A stretch of DNA of 64,000 bases from Balneolaceae bacterium. GTDB taxonomy: Bacteria > Bacteroidota > Rhodothermia > Balneolales > Balneolaceae. Made by a program: the position numbers and the translations under genes. Below the pieces are notes generated by a model. The model saw nothing but the letters and a program-made list of their open reading frames with translations, made no database searches and was not told the origin of the DNA. Shown here piece after piece: positions 1 to 9,117 of the stretch (the first letter of the stretch is position 1; each line of letters starts with the position of its first letter). Where the stretch lies: assembly GCA_007134695.1 (NCBI GenBank), contig SLKI01000020.1:62001-126000 (forward strand), written 5' to 3'.

Positions 1-87
1 ATAACCATCGAAACCGGATGCCGCCTTTCGGTTTACCGAAGCTTTGCTATCGAAAATTGAATGTTTTTATTATGTTTTTCAGCCATC

Positions 88-135
88 TTGCAACACGTTG
101 CAAATTTCCTGCGTAGAGTTGTTTGCTTAGCAAAC
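88..135. promoter_or_regulatory. Two small inverted repeats ahead of the amidohydrolase gene
   Basis: The leader holds TTGCAA-CACG-TTGCAA (88-103) and GTTTGC-TTA-GCAAAC (121-135). Both are symmetric and lie 37 to 85 bases before the start codon at 173. They could be a regulator site and a leader hairpin. Nothing else in the sequence supports either role, so this is a positional observation only. Confidence 0.25.
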
Positions 136-172
136 CGAAATTTCATCAACCGCCAATACAAATCACTCCGTT

Positions 173-3100
173 ATGACTTCATTGCTGCGACTGCTTTTCA
201 TCTCTTCTCTTTTAATATTCACCGGATTTACCCAGGATCCGCCCGATTCCGAAAATGATGAAAATGGAATTGAACTGAGCCACGAAAATCTGCCGATCGA
301 ACCGGACCGTACCGTCCATATCCAGACCAATGAGGGAACATGGATGTCGCTGGATATTCACCCGAGCGGAGAAAAGATCATATTTGAATATATGGGCGAC
401 CTATATGAATTGTCGATCGAGGGGGGCAGTGCAGAACGGCTGACCCGGGGGATGGCGTTCGACAGCCAGCCGCGATACAGTCCGGACGGAAACAAAGTGG
501 TGTTTGTATCGGATCGAAGCGGCGGAGACAATGTCTGGATTCTGGATCTTGAAGAGATGGAGTTTGAACAGCGGACGCGCGGTAACAATTTTCGAATGCA
601 ATCTCCGATCTGGACCCCGGACGGCGATTATATCATCGCAGCCCGGGCCGGTTTGAGGTCGGGTGTTCACAAACTCTATATGTATCATGTTGATGGAGGG
701 AGCGGAACCGAGTTGATGGATACACCAAGTGGGTTGAAGACGATCGAAGCGGCATTTGGCGGGGATGACCGTTATCTGTGGTTTTCACAGCGTGCAGGAG
801 ACTGGAGCTACAACGCGATCTTCCCGCAATATCAGATTTCAAAATTTGACCTCGATACCGGAGAGCGCCACTTACAGACCTCGCGACTCGGTTCTGCATT
901 CCGGCCGACACTCTCTCCCGACGGCCGCTGGCTGGTCTACGGAACGCGTCATGAAACCGAAACCGGGCTCCGTATTCGAGATCTGGAAAGCGGAGAGGAG
1001 CGTTGGCTTGCCTATCCAGTGCAGCGGGACGACAAAGAGTCCCGGGCCACCAGGGATGTTCTGCCGGGAATGGCATTTACACCGGACAGCGAGGCTGTGG
1101 TCACAACCTGGGGCGGACGATTATGGCATGTACCGATTGACGAGGGTGCCGAAGTTGAAGAGATCCCCTTTGAAATTGATGCGGAAATTGACCTGGGGCC
1201 CCGCCTCCAATTCAAGTACCCGATTGAAGACACCGAACAGTTTGTGGCCAGGCAGATTCGTGACGGGGTACCGTCTCCGGATGGCAGCCGTTATGCATTC
1301 ACCGTATTGAATGACCTTTATGTGATGGATCTTCCGGATGGAGAACCCCGGCGAGTTACCGATCTTGACCTGGTCGAAGCTTTCCCCACGTGGTCACCAG
1401 ATGGCGAGTGGATCGCATTCGCCACCTGGAACCCTGAAGAAGGCGGCCATATCTATCGTGCTCGAAGCGACGGAAGCCGGCAGACAGAGCGATTAACTGC
1501 AGACCCCGGACTCTACTCTCAGCCCGCCTGGTCGAAAACGCAAAACCGGATTGTTGCAATTCGGGGCGAGATGCGCTCCTACTATCAATCTCCCGGGCCG
1601 TTCGTCCCATTTGCAGCGGACGATCTGATCTGGATATCTGCAGATGGGGGAGAAGCTAATTTTATAGCGAGTACCGACGGCCGCAGTACACCACATTTTG
1701 TGAAAGGGGATGACCGCATCTATCTGCACCATTTTATGCGCGGACTTGTTTCGATCCGGTACGACGGAACCGATGAAAGAGAGCACGTTCGGGTCACCGG
1801 AGGGAGAGCACCCGGGGCTCAGCAGCCACAAAGGGCATCAGTCATTATGATGGCACCGGAAGGAGACCAGGCACTGGCCCAGGTTGGATCCGATATTTAT
1901 ACGGTGACGATTCCCAGAACCGGAGATACAGAAACGATCAGCGTAGCCAATCCCGACGCCGCTTCGTTTCCTGCTCGCAAATTGACAGAAATCGGCGGCC
2001 AGTTTCCGGCATGGGGCTGGGACGGACGTACAATTCACTGGTCGATCGGTAACGGCCACCTCGTCTACAACATCGATGACGCAATTGCCCGAGAAAGAGA
2101 GCAGGAGCAGTTTGACCGCGAACAGGCTGAACGGGAAGAGGAAGATGAGAACGGGGAGAACGGCAATGATGAAAATGGTAACGGAGATCATGCAAACGGT
2201 GAAGGAAACGGGTCTGATGAAGTCGATGGAAACGGTCTGGATCCCGAAGATGAGAGTGATGAAGAGAATGACCGGCCGGAAGACTATGAACCTGAAGAAT
2301 CACGGATCGAGATCTATGCCGATCGGGATCTGCCCGAAGGTGTACTTGTACTTCGCGGAGCACGTGTGATTACGATGAACGACTATGAGATTATCGAAAA
2401 TGCTGATCTGGTAATTCGAAATAACCGGATTGATGCGGTCGGTGCAGCCGGCCAGGTTGACCTCCCCGATGGTGCCGACGTCCGGGACGTGAGCGGTAAA
2501 ACAATCATTCCCGGTTTTGTTGATACCCATGCGCACGTCCGGCCCTTCCGGAATCTGCATCAGCCGCAAATCTGGTCTTTCATGGCCAATCTTGCGTATG
2601 GTGTAACGACTGTTCGTGATCCACAAACCGGTACGACCGATCTGCTGACTTACAGCGACATGGTCACCAGTGGTGCCCTACTCGGCCCGCGCATCTATCA
2701 AACGGGCCCGGGAGTCTTCTGGACAGAACAGATCAGTGACCTTGACGATGCCAGAAGGGTTTTGAAACGCTACAGCAAATATTTCGATACTAAAACCATC
2801 AAGATGTATGTTGCCGGCAACCGGGAACAGCGCCAGTGGATTCTGATGGCAGCCAAGGAGCAGGAGTTGATGCCGACAACCGAGGGATCGCTGAACATGA
2901 AGATGAATATGACTCAGTTGATCGACGGTTATCCGGGACAGGAGCACAACTATCCCATCTCTCCGATCTACTCCGACGTCGTTCAGACGACAGCCGAGTC
3001 AGGGATGGCTTATACTCCGACTCTGCTTGTCACCTATGGCGGGCCCTGGGCCGAAAACTATTTCTTTGCCAACGAGGATGCGGCCAACAATGAGAAGTTG

Positions 3101-3604
3101 CGCTACTTTACTCCCAGACAAGACCTTGATCGAAAGGCGCTTCGCCGGGGAGCCGGATGGTTCCATGAACAAGAGTATGTGATGGACCGTCACTCCCGAA
3201 TCGTTCAGGATATCTACGAGGCCGGCGGGATCAGCGGCGTAGGAAGCCACGGTCAGCTTCAGGGCCTCGGTTACCATTGGGAACTCTGGGCGATGGCCTG
3301 GGACGATATGGACCCGCACGCCGCATTGAGGGTTGCAACCATTCAGGGAGCCGATGCCCTTGGCCTTGACGGGGATATCGGTACGATCGAGGAGGGCAAG
3401 CTTGCCGATCTTCTGATTCTTGATGAAAATCCGCTGGAAAATATCCGGAATACCGATACCATACGGTATGTGATGAAAAACGGCCGGCTCTACAATGGAG
3501 ATAATCTCTATGAAGAGTGGCCGCAACAGCAAGGAACCGGGCCGCTCTGGTTCCATACCGAAGAACCGGAAGGACTTCCGGGCATCGAGTCGCTCAGGGA
3601 GTAA
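173..3604 (+). CDS. Secreted TolB-like beta-propeller amidohydrolase
   Basis: This 1143-residue protein joins two modules. After an N-terminal signal peptide (about 1-21) come repeated PD40/TolB-type blades with the recurring pattern SPDG plus W or R (about 60-620). From about 725 to the end is an amidohydrolase (imidazolonepropionase-like) domain with the metal-binding HxH at residues 786-788 (THAHV). The modules are separated by an extremely acidic Asp/Glu/Asn/Gly-rich linker (about 640-710). Family members are exported hydrolases of unknown substrate, often called peptidases or prolidase-like. No Shine-Dalgarno precedes the ATG, but the signal peptide fixes the start. The substrate cannot be read from the sequence. 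Confidence 0.9.
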   Translation: MTSLLRLLFISSLLIFTGFTQDPPDSENDENGIELSHENLPIEPDRTVHIQTNEGTWMSLDIHPSGEKIIFEYMGDLYELSIEGGSAERLTRGMAFDSQPRYSPDGNKVVFVSDRSGGDNVWILDLEEMEFEQRTRGNNFRMQSPIWTPDGDYIIAARAGLRSGVHKLYMYHVDGGSGTELMDTPSGLKTIEAAFGGDDRYLWFSQRAGDWSYNAIFPQYQISKFDLDTGERHLQTSRLGSAFRPTLSPDGRWLVYGTRHETETGLRIRDLESGEERWLAYPVQRDDKESRATRDVLPGMAFTPDSEAVVTTWGGRLWHVPIDEGAEVEEIPFEIDAEIDLGPRLQFKYPIEDTEQFVARQIRDGVPSPDGSRYAFTVLNDLYVMDLPDGEPRRVTDLDLVEAFPTWSPDGEWIAFATWNPEEGGHIYRARSDGSRQTERLTADPGLYSQPAWSKTQNRIVAIRGEMRSYYQSPGPFVPFAADDLIWISADGGEANFIASTDGRSTPHFVKGDDRIYLHHFMRGLVSIRYDGTDEREHVRVTGGRAPGAQQPQRASVIMMAPEGDQALAQVGSDIYTVTIPRTGDTETISVANPDAASFPARKLTEIGGQFPAWGWDGRTIHWSIGNGHLVYNIDDAIAREREQEQFDREQAEREEEDENGENGNDENGNGDHANGEGNGSDEVDGNGLDPEDESDEENDRPEDYEPEESRIEIYADRDLPEGVLVLRGARVITMNDYEIIENADLVIRNNRIDAVGAAGQVDLPDGADVRDVSGKTIIPGFVDTHAHVRPFRNLHQPQIWSFMANLAYGVTTVRDPQTGTTDLLTYSDMVTSGALLGPRIYQTGPGVFWTEQISDLDDARRVLKRYSKYFDTKTIKMYVAGNREQRQWILMAAKEQELMPTTEGSLNMKMNMTQLIDGYPGQEHNYPISPIYSDVVQTTAESGMAYTPTLLVTYGGPWAENYFFANEDAANNEKLRYFTPRQDLDRKALRRGAGWFHEQEYVMDRHSRIVQDIYEAGGISGVGSHGQLQGLGYHWELWAMAWDDMDPHAALRVATIQGADALGLDGDIGTIEEGKLADLLILDENPLENIRNTDTIRYVMKNGRLYNGDNLYEEWPQQQGTGPLWFHTEEPEGLPGIESLRE

Positions 3605-3624
3605 GTGCGAACGGGTAAAGTTGA

Positions 3625-4887
3625 ATGAACCTGCAGCAGTGGTACGTACGGTATACATTTATTCTTGCGGCAATCGTATTGACCGTATACGTCATGATTG
3701 TGGCCAAGCAGATTCTGGTACCGCTGCTCTTTGCTATCTTCCTGTCCGTTCTTCTCTCTCCGGTCTGTAACCGGCTGGAGAGGATCCGGGTTCCGCGATT
3801 TCTGGCTGCGCTGATTGCGATATTGGCAGCCGTCGGGATTCTGAGTGTTCTACTTTTCTTTCTTTACAATCAGTTGTCAGCATTCACGCAGGATATCGAT
3901 CTGATACAGCAGCGGATCGAAGAGCTGATCGAAGATATGGAGGGTTTTCTGGCCACCTGGTTCGCCATGGATCAGTTTATTGAGTTCGATACCATCGAAG
4001 ACGCCGTAGTTGATTTTATCCGGGAGAATACAGCGGCCCTGACCCGCGGACTGGCCGGTGCAGCGACACTTATCACCGGATTGTTCCTGGTGCCGATCTA
4101 TATGTTTCTTCTGCTTATCTTCCGGGATTTTCTCCAGGAATTTCTGCTTCAGGCATTCGGCGGAAAGAGCGATGAGCGGCTCCACAAGGTCAAAACGATA
4201 ATCGGACGGGTGAAAGGAGTGGTGCAGTACTACATCTCGGGCATCTTGATCGTCATTGCGATCCTTGCCGTGATCAATTCGACCATGCTCTGGATTGTTG
4301 GCGTCAATCATGCCATCTTTTTCGGAACGTTCGCAGCGATGCTGAATGTGATTCCGTTTCTGGGGCCGATCTTTGGCTCGATCCTTCCGGCCCTTTATGC
4401 GCTTTTAACAATGGATTCGCTGATCTATCCGGTCATTATCCTGGCTGCTTTCTATGTGATTCAGCTCTTCGAGAGCAACCTCTTTACACCGGTCATTGTG
4501 GGTGGCAAAGTGAGCCTGAATGCACTTGTATCTTTGCTGCTACTCTTTATCGGGGCACAGATCTGGGGGCTGGCCGGGATGATTCTTTTTATACCGCTTG
4601 GCGCAATGCTTAAAGTGGTTTTCGACGAGATCGAGTCCCTCAAACCCTACGGATTTCTGATGGGGCGTGTTCCGGCGGTCATGCAAAGCCGGAGAGGGCC
4701 GCTGGCCAAACGCATTCAGAAAATTTCGGAGAAGGCTCGTATTGAAGCGGAAAAAGAGATGGCCAGAAGAGATAGAAAGTTGATAGACAGGGAATTGAAA
4801 GAGATGGAATACAAGGAGGAAGAGCCGGATGAGGAAGATGAGTCAACATCCGACAAAAACTCCAGCCGGAATTCCGGCGGTTCATGA
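3625..4887 (+). CDS. AI-2E family transporter (permease)
   Basis: This 420-residue integral membrane protein of the AI-2E/PerM family (UPF0118) has about eight hydrophobic segments: two near 10-90, one near 146-172 and a cluster over 203-340. The family-typical motif region around NVIPFLGPIFG is present in the C-terminal half. A charged extracytoplasmic-type stretch lies at about 90-140. The last 50 residues are highly charged (Lys/Glu rich) and probably cytoplasmic. Members export autoinducer-2 or act as Na+/H+ antiporters, and the substrate here is unknown. It starts 21 bases after the preceding gene, so the two are probably co-transcribed. Confidence 0.9.
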   Translation: MNLQQWYVRYTFILAAIVLTVYVMIVAKQILVPLLFAIFLSVLLSPVCNRLERIRVPRFLAALIAILAAVGILSVLLFFLYNQLSAFTQDIDLIQQRIEELIEDMEGFLATWFAMDQFIEFDTIEDAVVDFIRENTAALTRGLAGAATLITGLFLVPIYMFLLLIFRDFLQEFLLQAFGGKSDERLHKVKTIIGRVKGVVQYYISGILIVIAILAVINSTMLWIVGVNHAIFFGTFAAMLNVIPFLGPIFGSILPALYALLTMDSLIYPVIILAAFYVIQLFESNLFTPVIVGGKVSLNALVSLLLLFIGAQIWGLAGMILFIPLGAMLKVVFDEIESLKPYGFLMGRVPAVMQSRRGPLAKRIQKISEKARIEAEKEMARRDRKLIDRELKEMEYKEEEPDEEDESTSDKNSSRNSGGS

Positions 4888-4894
4888 AAATTTG

Positions 4895-4982
4895 CGGAGG
4901 GGGAGGGATTCGAACCCCCGGACCAGGAAACCTGGTCAACGGTTTTCGAGACCGCCCCGTTCGACCGCTCCGGCACCCCTCC
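4895..4982 (-). tRNA. tRNA-Ser (anticodon CGA)
   Basis: The minus strand folds into a full class II tRNA. The acceptor stem GGAGGGG pairs with CCCCTCC with discriminator G. The anticodon loop CTCGAAA (CGA, reads UCG) is closed by GCGGT/ACCGT. A long variable arm carries ACCAGG/CCTGGT, and the T-loop is GGTTCGAATCC. The long variable arm is diagnostic of Ser. The 3' CCA is not encoded. The gene is 88 nt and lies in the gap between the permease gene and the DUF4236 gene, opposite to both. Confidence 0.97.
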
Positions 4983-5159
4983 TAAAGAGTTGATCACTAC
5001 AGTTTCAGATCTCAATTCAGCAGAGAGTGTTTTTATCAAAGACTAATCTTGGTTATAACACTCAAATTCAGTTACCGGATCTGAAACCGGTCATCAAATG
5101 GAAGCAATCTGAAAGTTAGGGTGTTTTACACTCGCTTTCCAGTATAAAGAGGATCGAAA

Positions 5160-6617
5160 ATGGGTTTTTATATTCGTAAAGCTTTCAAAACCGGCCCGGT
5201 AAGGCTCAATCTGTCGAAGGGAGGGCTGGGGCTTTCAGCGGGAGTCACCGGTGCCAGAGCCGGTATCAACTCCAGAGGCACCTATGTTCACGCCGGGCGT
5301 CACGGCCTTTATTATCGTAAATACTCCCGGAAGGGCGGGAAGCAGTCCCGAAAAAAGGCTGTGCGCCCCGGCCGAAAGGAAGTTATCGGCAGGGATAGAT
5401 CTGTAAATGATCGTGAGTCGGCTTTTCACGAAAGGGAATCTGGTACACAAAGATCAATGATGAGGCCCCAAAAGGGAGATACTGTCTACCTGTTTCGGGA
5501 TACTGGTGTCACGTTTGAGAGTAAATCGAACCGGTGGAAGAGTGAACCGGCCAGTGCACCGAGCCTTCCGTCGAATCGAGTGTTGACGGGGGCGGAAAAG
5601 GCGGTATTCTCAATTTCGGGATTTCTTCTGTTGGCCTGGATGTTTTTCCCGGCCGGTCATCTACTTATGCTGGTTCTGCTGGCTGCAGGTTTTGCCGGGT
5701 CGAGAGTTTTTGCCAGCATCCGCTGGAGAAGGAGAGTTCAGCAAAGGCTCGAAGAGATAGTGCGGGAAATTGAGAGTGAGAAGGTGTTTCGCGGAGACGG
5801 AGTTTGGAGAGGAATATCCGTGATAGATCATTCTGCTGGGAGGATTATAACAGATCATGATTGGGGCGGAGGAGCACTCGGGTGGCGATTGCCGTGGGCC
5901 GGGGTTCGAGATCGGTGGATCGAATGGTATGTGAGGCATCTGCACGCGGTGGTTGCCGAGATGGCGATGCGGCGTGAAGAGGTCGATACGCTGGAGACGC
6001 TTCGGCGGCTGGATGAGAATGTTCCTGCCGGCCGGGAGTGGGTGTGCGAGCTGAGGGCGTTGCTGCTGGGGCGGATTATAGAGGAGATGTTGGAGGATCA
6101 TCTTTTGAGCGAGGAGGAAGAGGGGGGGCTACGAAATTTGATAGAATCTCTTGATCTGCCGGAATCTTTCACTAACCGCGAACTTGAACGGCTGGAGTAC
6201 TTTAGCCTTGTCAGGCGCGAAATCGAACGTCCGCTTGAAGCTATAGAGCCGGACTTGCCGCTTCTTCGAGGGGAGCAGGCGTATGAAGAGTTTGAAACAG
6301 CCCGGCTTCTGAATGAACGTGTTCAAAGGCGTTTTCAGCGAAACCGTGTACAATATCGTGAGATTGGTTATGAAATTGATATGGAGGGAACGTTATTGCT
6401 GACCGACAGAAGATTGTTGATGGTCGGACGCGGCTCACGTGAATATCGTTTAAACAAAGTACTCGATGTGACGGTTGATCCGGACGCTGGTATTGTGGAA
6501 TTGACGCTTGCCGGGCGCGCTTCCCCGGTTATTATCACCGTGAAGAAGCCTCTGATCTTAGCAGCAAGGGTTGAGAAAGTGATCGAGAAGATCATCCGGG
6601 AGACAAAAGATCAATAA
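5160..6617 (+). CDS. DUF4236 protein with membrane hairpin and C-terminal PH-like domain
   Basis: This 485-residue protein opens with the Gly/Arg-rich DUF4236 module (about 1-58, beginning MGFYIRKAFKTGPVRLNLSKG). A basic linker leads to two closely spaced hydrophobic helices (about 140-185), then a long charged helical region (190-390). The C-terminal 80 residues contain the pattern TLLLTDRRLLMVGRG followed by alternating strands and a terminal helix. That resembles bacterial PH/GRAM-like (YokE or short C-terminal) domains. The function of DUF4236 is unknown. The start is supported by a purine-rich AGAGGA about eight bases upstream. The combination suggests a membrane-anchored scaffold. Confidence 0.75.
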   Translation: MGFYIRKAFKTGPVRLNLSKGGLGLSAGVTGARAGINSRGTYVHAGRHGLYYRKYSRKGGKQSRKKAVRPGRKEVIGRDRSVNDRESAFHERESGTQRSMMRPQKGDTVYLFRDTGVTFESKSNRWKSEPASAPSLPSNRVLTGAEKAVFSISGFLLLAWMFFPAGHLLMLVLLAAGFAGSRVFASIRWRRRVQQRLEEIVREIESEKVFRGDGVWRGISVIDHSAGRIITDHDWGGGALGWRLPWAGVRDRWIEWYVRHLHAVVAEMAMRREEVDTLETLRRLDENVPAGREWVCELRALLLGRIIEEMLEDHLLSEEEEGGLRNLIESLDLPESFTNRELERLEYFSLVRREIERPLEAIEPDLPLLRGEQAYEEFETARLLNERVQRRFQRNRVQYREIGYEIDMEGTLLLTDRRLLMVGRGSREYRLNKVLDVTVDPDAGIVELTLAGRASPVIITVKKPLILAARVEKVIEKIIRETKDQ

Positions 6618-6909
6618 ATATTGAGATATAACCCAAAAGTTACCGTTGCGGCCCGAAACGGAGATTGAATACTTGAGATACTGCTACAAAGGTTTTTGAT
6701 ACACCTTAATTTCCGGCTTTGTGGCTGGCATGTAGTAAACAGGTGACCGGAATTAAATTAATTTTAATTTTACAGGCAGGTAGTTGATATTGTCGAATTT
6801 AATTAATTTATGTACATTTATATCATAAATAAATACTTCAAATACTTTTAAATTGTTAATTAACTGTGTTAACGGGCATAAGGCTGAATAAAAATATCTT
6901 AGAGATAAA

Positions 6910-6938
6910 TTGTACTTTCAATTGAAATTATCTATACT
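6910..6938 (+). promoter_or_regulatory. Candidate promoter of the small RNA
   Basis: TTGTAC (6910-6915) and TATACT (6933-6938) are separated by exactly 17 bases, the optimal housekeeping spacing. The TATACTTG element also resembles the Bacteroidota -7 consensus TAnnTTTG with one mismatch. Either reading puts the start of transcription at about 6945, exactly where the paired stem of the downstream RNA begins. Confidence 0.5.
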
Positions 6939-6944
6939 TGTTAC

Positions 6945-7018
6945 AAGCCCCTGAGGGTTCTTCATCTATTATTCCCTGTAAATCCACACTCATGGATGAA
7001 CATCTCAGGGGCTTTTTT
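6945..7018 (+). ncRNA. Candidate ~75-nt small RNA closed by its own terminator stem
   Basis: The 5' arm AAGCCCCTGAG (6945-6955) is perfectly complementary to CTCAGGGGCTT (7004-7014), which runs into seven T residues. Predicted transcript ends therefore pair with each other, and the 3' arm doubles as a Rho-independent terminator. Inside lie a small hairpin AUCCA-CACUCA-UGGAU and an alternative GUUC..AUC/GAUGAAC pairing. A 17-bp-spaced promoter sits immediately upstream. It does not contain the SRP, 6S or RNase P signatures I know. A nine-codon ORF (6992-7021) overlaps the terminator and is probably chance. A simple terminator with a very large loop is the alternative reading. Confidence 0.45.
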
Positions 7019-7258
7019 TAATCCCCACCTTTCTATTCCGATCACTTTTTAATACTTCCCGGTTAATTTACTCACCTCTTCTTAAGATTCATCCAGCCTA
7101 TAAAGTAAGTTACACATCTTTTATACCCCACCTCTATTATCAGTCACGATTATAGATCCTCGCGTTAATATCCCCTCCGGATATAAAGCCATCCGCAACT
7201 CTTTGCATATAAAGTAATAGCAGGCTTACGATCTGTAAAATTCTGTCGATGAAACAAC

Positions 7259-7291
7259 TGTGTCATTATCAGTAACAATGTGTCAAAATCA
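7259..7291. promoter_or_regulatory. Direct repeat pair before the first PAS gene
   Basis: TGTGTCATTATCA (7259-7271) and TGTGTCAAAATCA (7279-7291) match at 11 of 13 positions and are offset by 20 bp, about two helical turns. They end 20 bases before the start codon. This geometry suits a dimeric or tandem-binding regulator. The regulator is unknown, and the second PAS gene has no copy. Confidence 0.35.
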
Positions 7292-7311
7292 ATAATTACC
7301 TGGAAAATGTT

Positions 7312-8922
7312 ATGAGCTTAAAAGCTGAAGTTTCAAATTTAAAACTGAAAGAAGGAGATACTGATCTCAAGGAAAGCTTGATATCCGTTCAGGTTCAAGA
7401 TGAAATTGAAGACTCTACTTCTGCTGCTTCAGCAGGGGGAGCTCTTCTTGAAACTTCGACTGACAGTGAACTGATTCCCGAATCGGTTCAAACTACTGAA
7501 TCGGAAAGTGAGGGCAAGTCAGAAAGTGAAGCCAGGCCAGCAAAAAAACTGAAAGAGGTCGAACGCCCCCGGCCAATCGACAAATCGAGGCCGTTCGAAT
7601 TTCATGAGCTGTTCTTTTCTGTGACCGATCCCAAATCGGCGATCACATTTTCAAATAACGTTTTTACCCGGCTTAGCGGTTATCCGGCCGAGGTTTTGAG
7701 CGGCCAGCTACACAAATTGATTCGACATCCGGATATGCCTCGTGCAGTATTCAAGGTGTTCTGGGATTTCCTGAAAGCCGGCAAACCGGTAGCCGCCTAT
7801 GTGAAGAATATGTCCGCAGATGGATCCTATTATTGGGTAATGGCACTGGCGATGCCTTGCAATGGGGGATATCTGTCCGTACGATTGAAACCGGGAAGTG
7901 AACTTTTTCAAAAAGTTCGCCGGCTCTATTCGAAAACTCTGGAATTGGAGAAGAAGGAGGAGAAATCGACCAATGCCCGAAAAGCGATGGAGAAGGCGGA
8001 GAACTTTCTATTTGATTCACTGAAAGAGGAAGGTTACGAATCTTATGAGAGTTTTATGTGGACGGCACTTCAGGAAGAGATGTATCATCGGGAAGAAAAG
8101 ATTACTTCTTCCGGGCACGTAGATCAAATTCATCAGTTGAATATCCCTGTCCGGCAAAAGAAACTGCAGATTCTTTTGGGTGAACTTTTCGAACAACTGG
8201 AGAAGCTGGAAAAATTGCATGACGTGCTGATGGATCAGGCCGAACATATGCTGGAGCTGGCGAGATCAATCCTGCTGCTCTCGCTGAATGCACAGATTAG
8301 CTCGGCTAAACTGGATCAAACAGACCAGTCCCTGAATGTAGCCGCAGAAAATATGGGCAGCCAGTCGATCGATGGAGAAAAGAAACTTATGGAAATTCAG
8401 CAGCTGGTAACCTACCTGAATCAGCTTCTCAGAAAACTCTCTTTCAATATCATCGCCTCCAAGCTACAGGTGGAGATGATCAATCTGTTTATGCACGACT
8501 CCAGTGAAACTTCCGAATCCGATGGTATAGAGCATCAGCGGAGCTCGCCGTTTCAACTCAAAGATGAGGAGGTTGTTGAGATGCTTCTGGATGCGGTCTC
8601 CCCACATCTCAATTTGGTTGCCGAAAGCCTGAGTGAATTGCCGGAAAACCTGAGAAAATTGAAAAATGGTGTCAATGGAATCGAAAATTTTCTCGACGTC
8701 TTGAGATTCATTCACATAATCGGAAAGGTGGAGATCGCTCGGATGAATGACCAGGAAAGCTCCTTTTCCAACACCTTTCAGGAACTGGTATTGGAAGTGA
8801 ATAATGCACAGGAGAAACTGGACGAATTAACAGAGTTTCTTTTGATGAATGAACAGATGAGCCAGCAACTGGCTGCTCACGATTATGAATTGCGGAGCAT
8901 CATACAGTGGATGGAACAGTAG
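7312..8922 (+). CDS. Soluble Aer-like PAS protein with MCP-like helical hairpin
   Basis: This 536-residue protein has a low-complexity acidic N-terminus, then a PAS domain (about 95-195) of the Aer type. The signature blocks are LIRHPDMPRAVF, LKAGKPVAAYVKN and DGSYYWV. Aer PAS domains bind FAD and sense redox state or oxygen. The rest is almost entirely helical. Around 318-365 the pattern LLSLNAQISSAK...AAENM...S resembles the signalling tip of methyl-accepting proteins, but the conserved Glu, Arg and GE positions are lost. No membrane segment or HAMP domain is present. It is the first of a tandem paralogous pair. A role in redox sensing is likely; coupling to CheA/CheW is doubtful. Confidence 0.7.
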   Translation: MSLKAEVSNLKLKEGDTDLKESLISVQVQDEIEDSTSAASAGGALLETSTDSELIPESVQTTESESEGKSESEARPAKKLKEVERPRPIDKSRPFEFHELFFSVTDPKSAITFSNNVFTRLSGYPAEVLSGQLHKLIRHPDMPRAVFKVFWDFLKAGKPVAAYVKNMSADGSYYWVMALAMPCNGGYLSVRLKPGSELFQKVRRLYSKTLELEKKEEKSTNARKAMEKAENFLFDSLKEEGYESYESFMWTALQEEMYHREEKITSSGHVDQIHQLNIPVRQKKLQILLGELFEQLEKLEKLHDVLMDQAEHMLELARSILLLSLNAQISSAKLDQTDQSLNVAAENMGSQSIDGEKKLMEIQQLVTYLNQLLRKLSFNIIASKLQVEMINLFMHDSSETSESDGIEHQRSSPFQLKDEEVVEMLLDAVSPHLNLVAESLSELPENLRKLKNGVNGIENFLDVLRFIHIIGKVEIARMNDQESSFSNTFQELVLEVNNAQEKLDELTEFLLMNEQMSQQLAAHDYELRSIIQWMEQ

Positions 8923-9117
8923 TTTAAAATCATATATTTCTACAGTCAGGTGTATTCGAAAATCAAGCGACTAGCCCCGCCAAGGTTTTTTTGTGTTAAG
9001 TTTTAAGACATCGGGGTCGATAAACTAAATATGTGTTGGGGATATTTCAGGGACGTCCTATGACGTCTTGCTCTCCGGATAAAGAGTAACGTTTACAAAA
9101 AAATTCGAGAATTCTAT

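Larger units (their letters stand above)
6618..7311. other. Long AT-rich intergenic region
   Basis: There is no protein gene in these 694 bases. The sequence is markedly more AT-rich than the flanking genes. It holds a candidate small RNA with promoter and terminator (6910-7018) and a pair of direct repeats just before the next gene (7259-7291). The first 290 bases show only AT-rich runs and no structure I can name. Confidence 0.7.

Noticed and set aside
4716-5039. Minus-strand frame crossing tRNA-Ser
   Set aside because: It reads through the tRNA and the 3' end of the permease gene. The tRNA structure explains the sequence.
8936-9117. Terminator or regulatory RNA between the two PAS genes
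   Set aside because: A T-run at about 8988 lacks a preceding stem. Only the two GACGTC sites stand out, which is too little to call.
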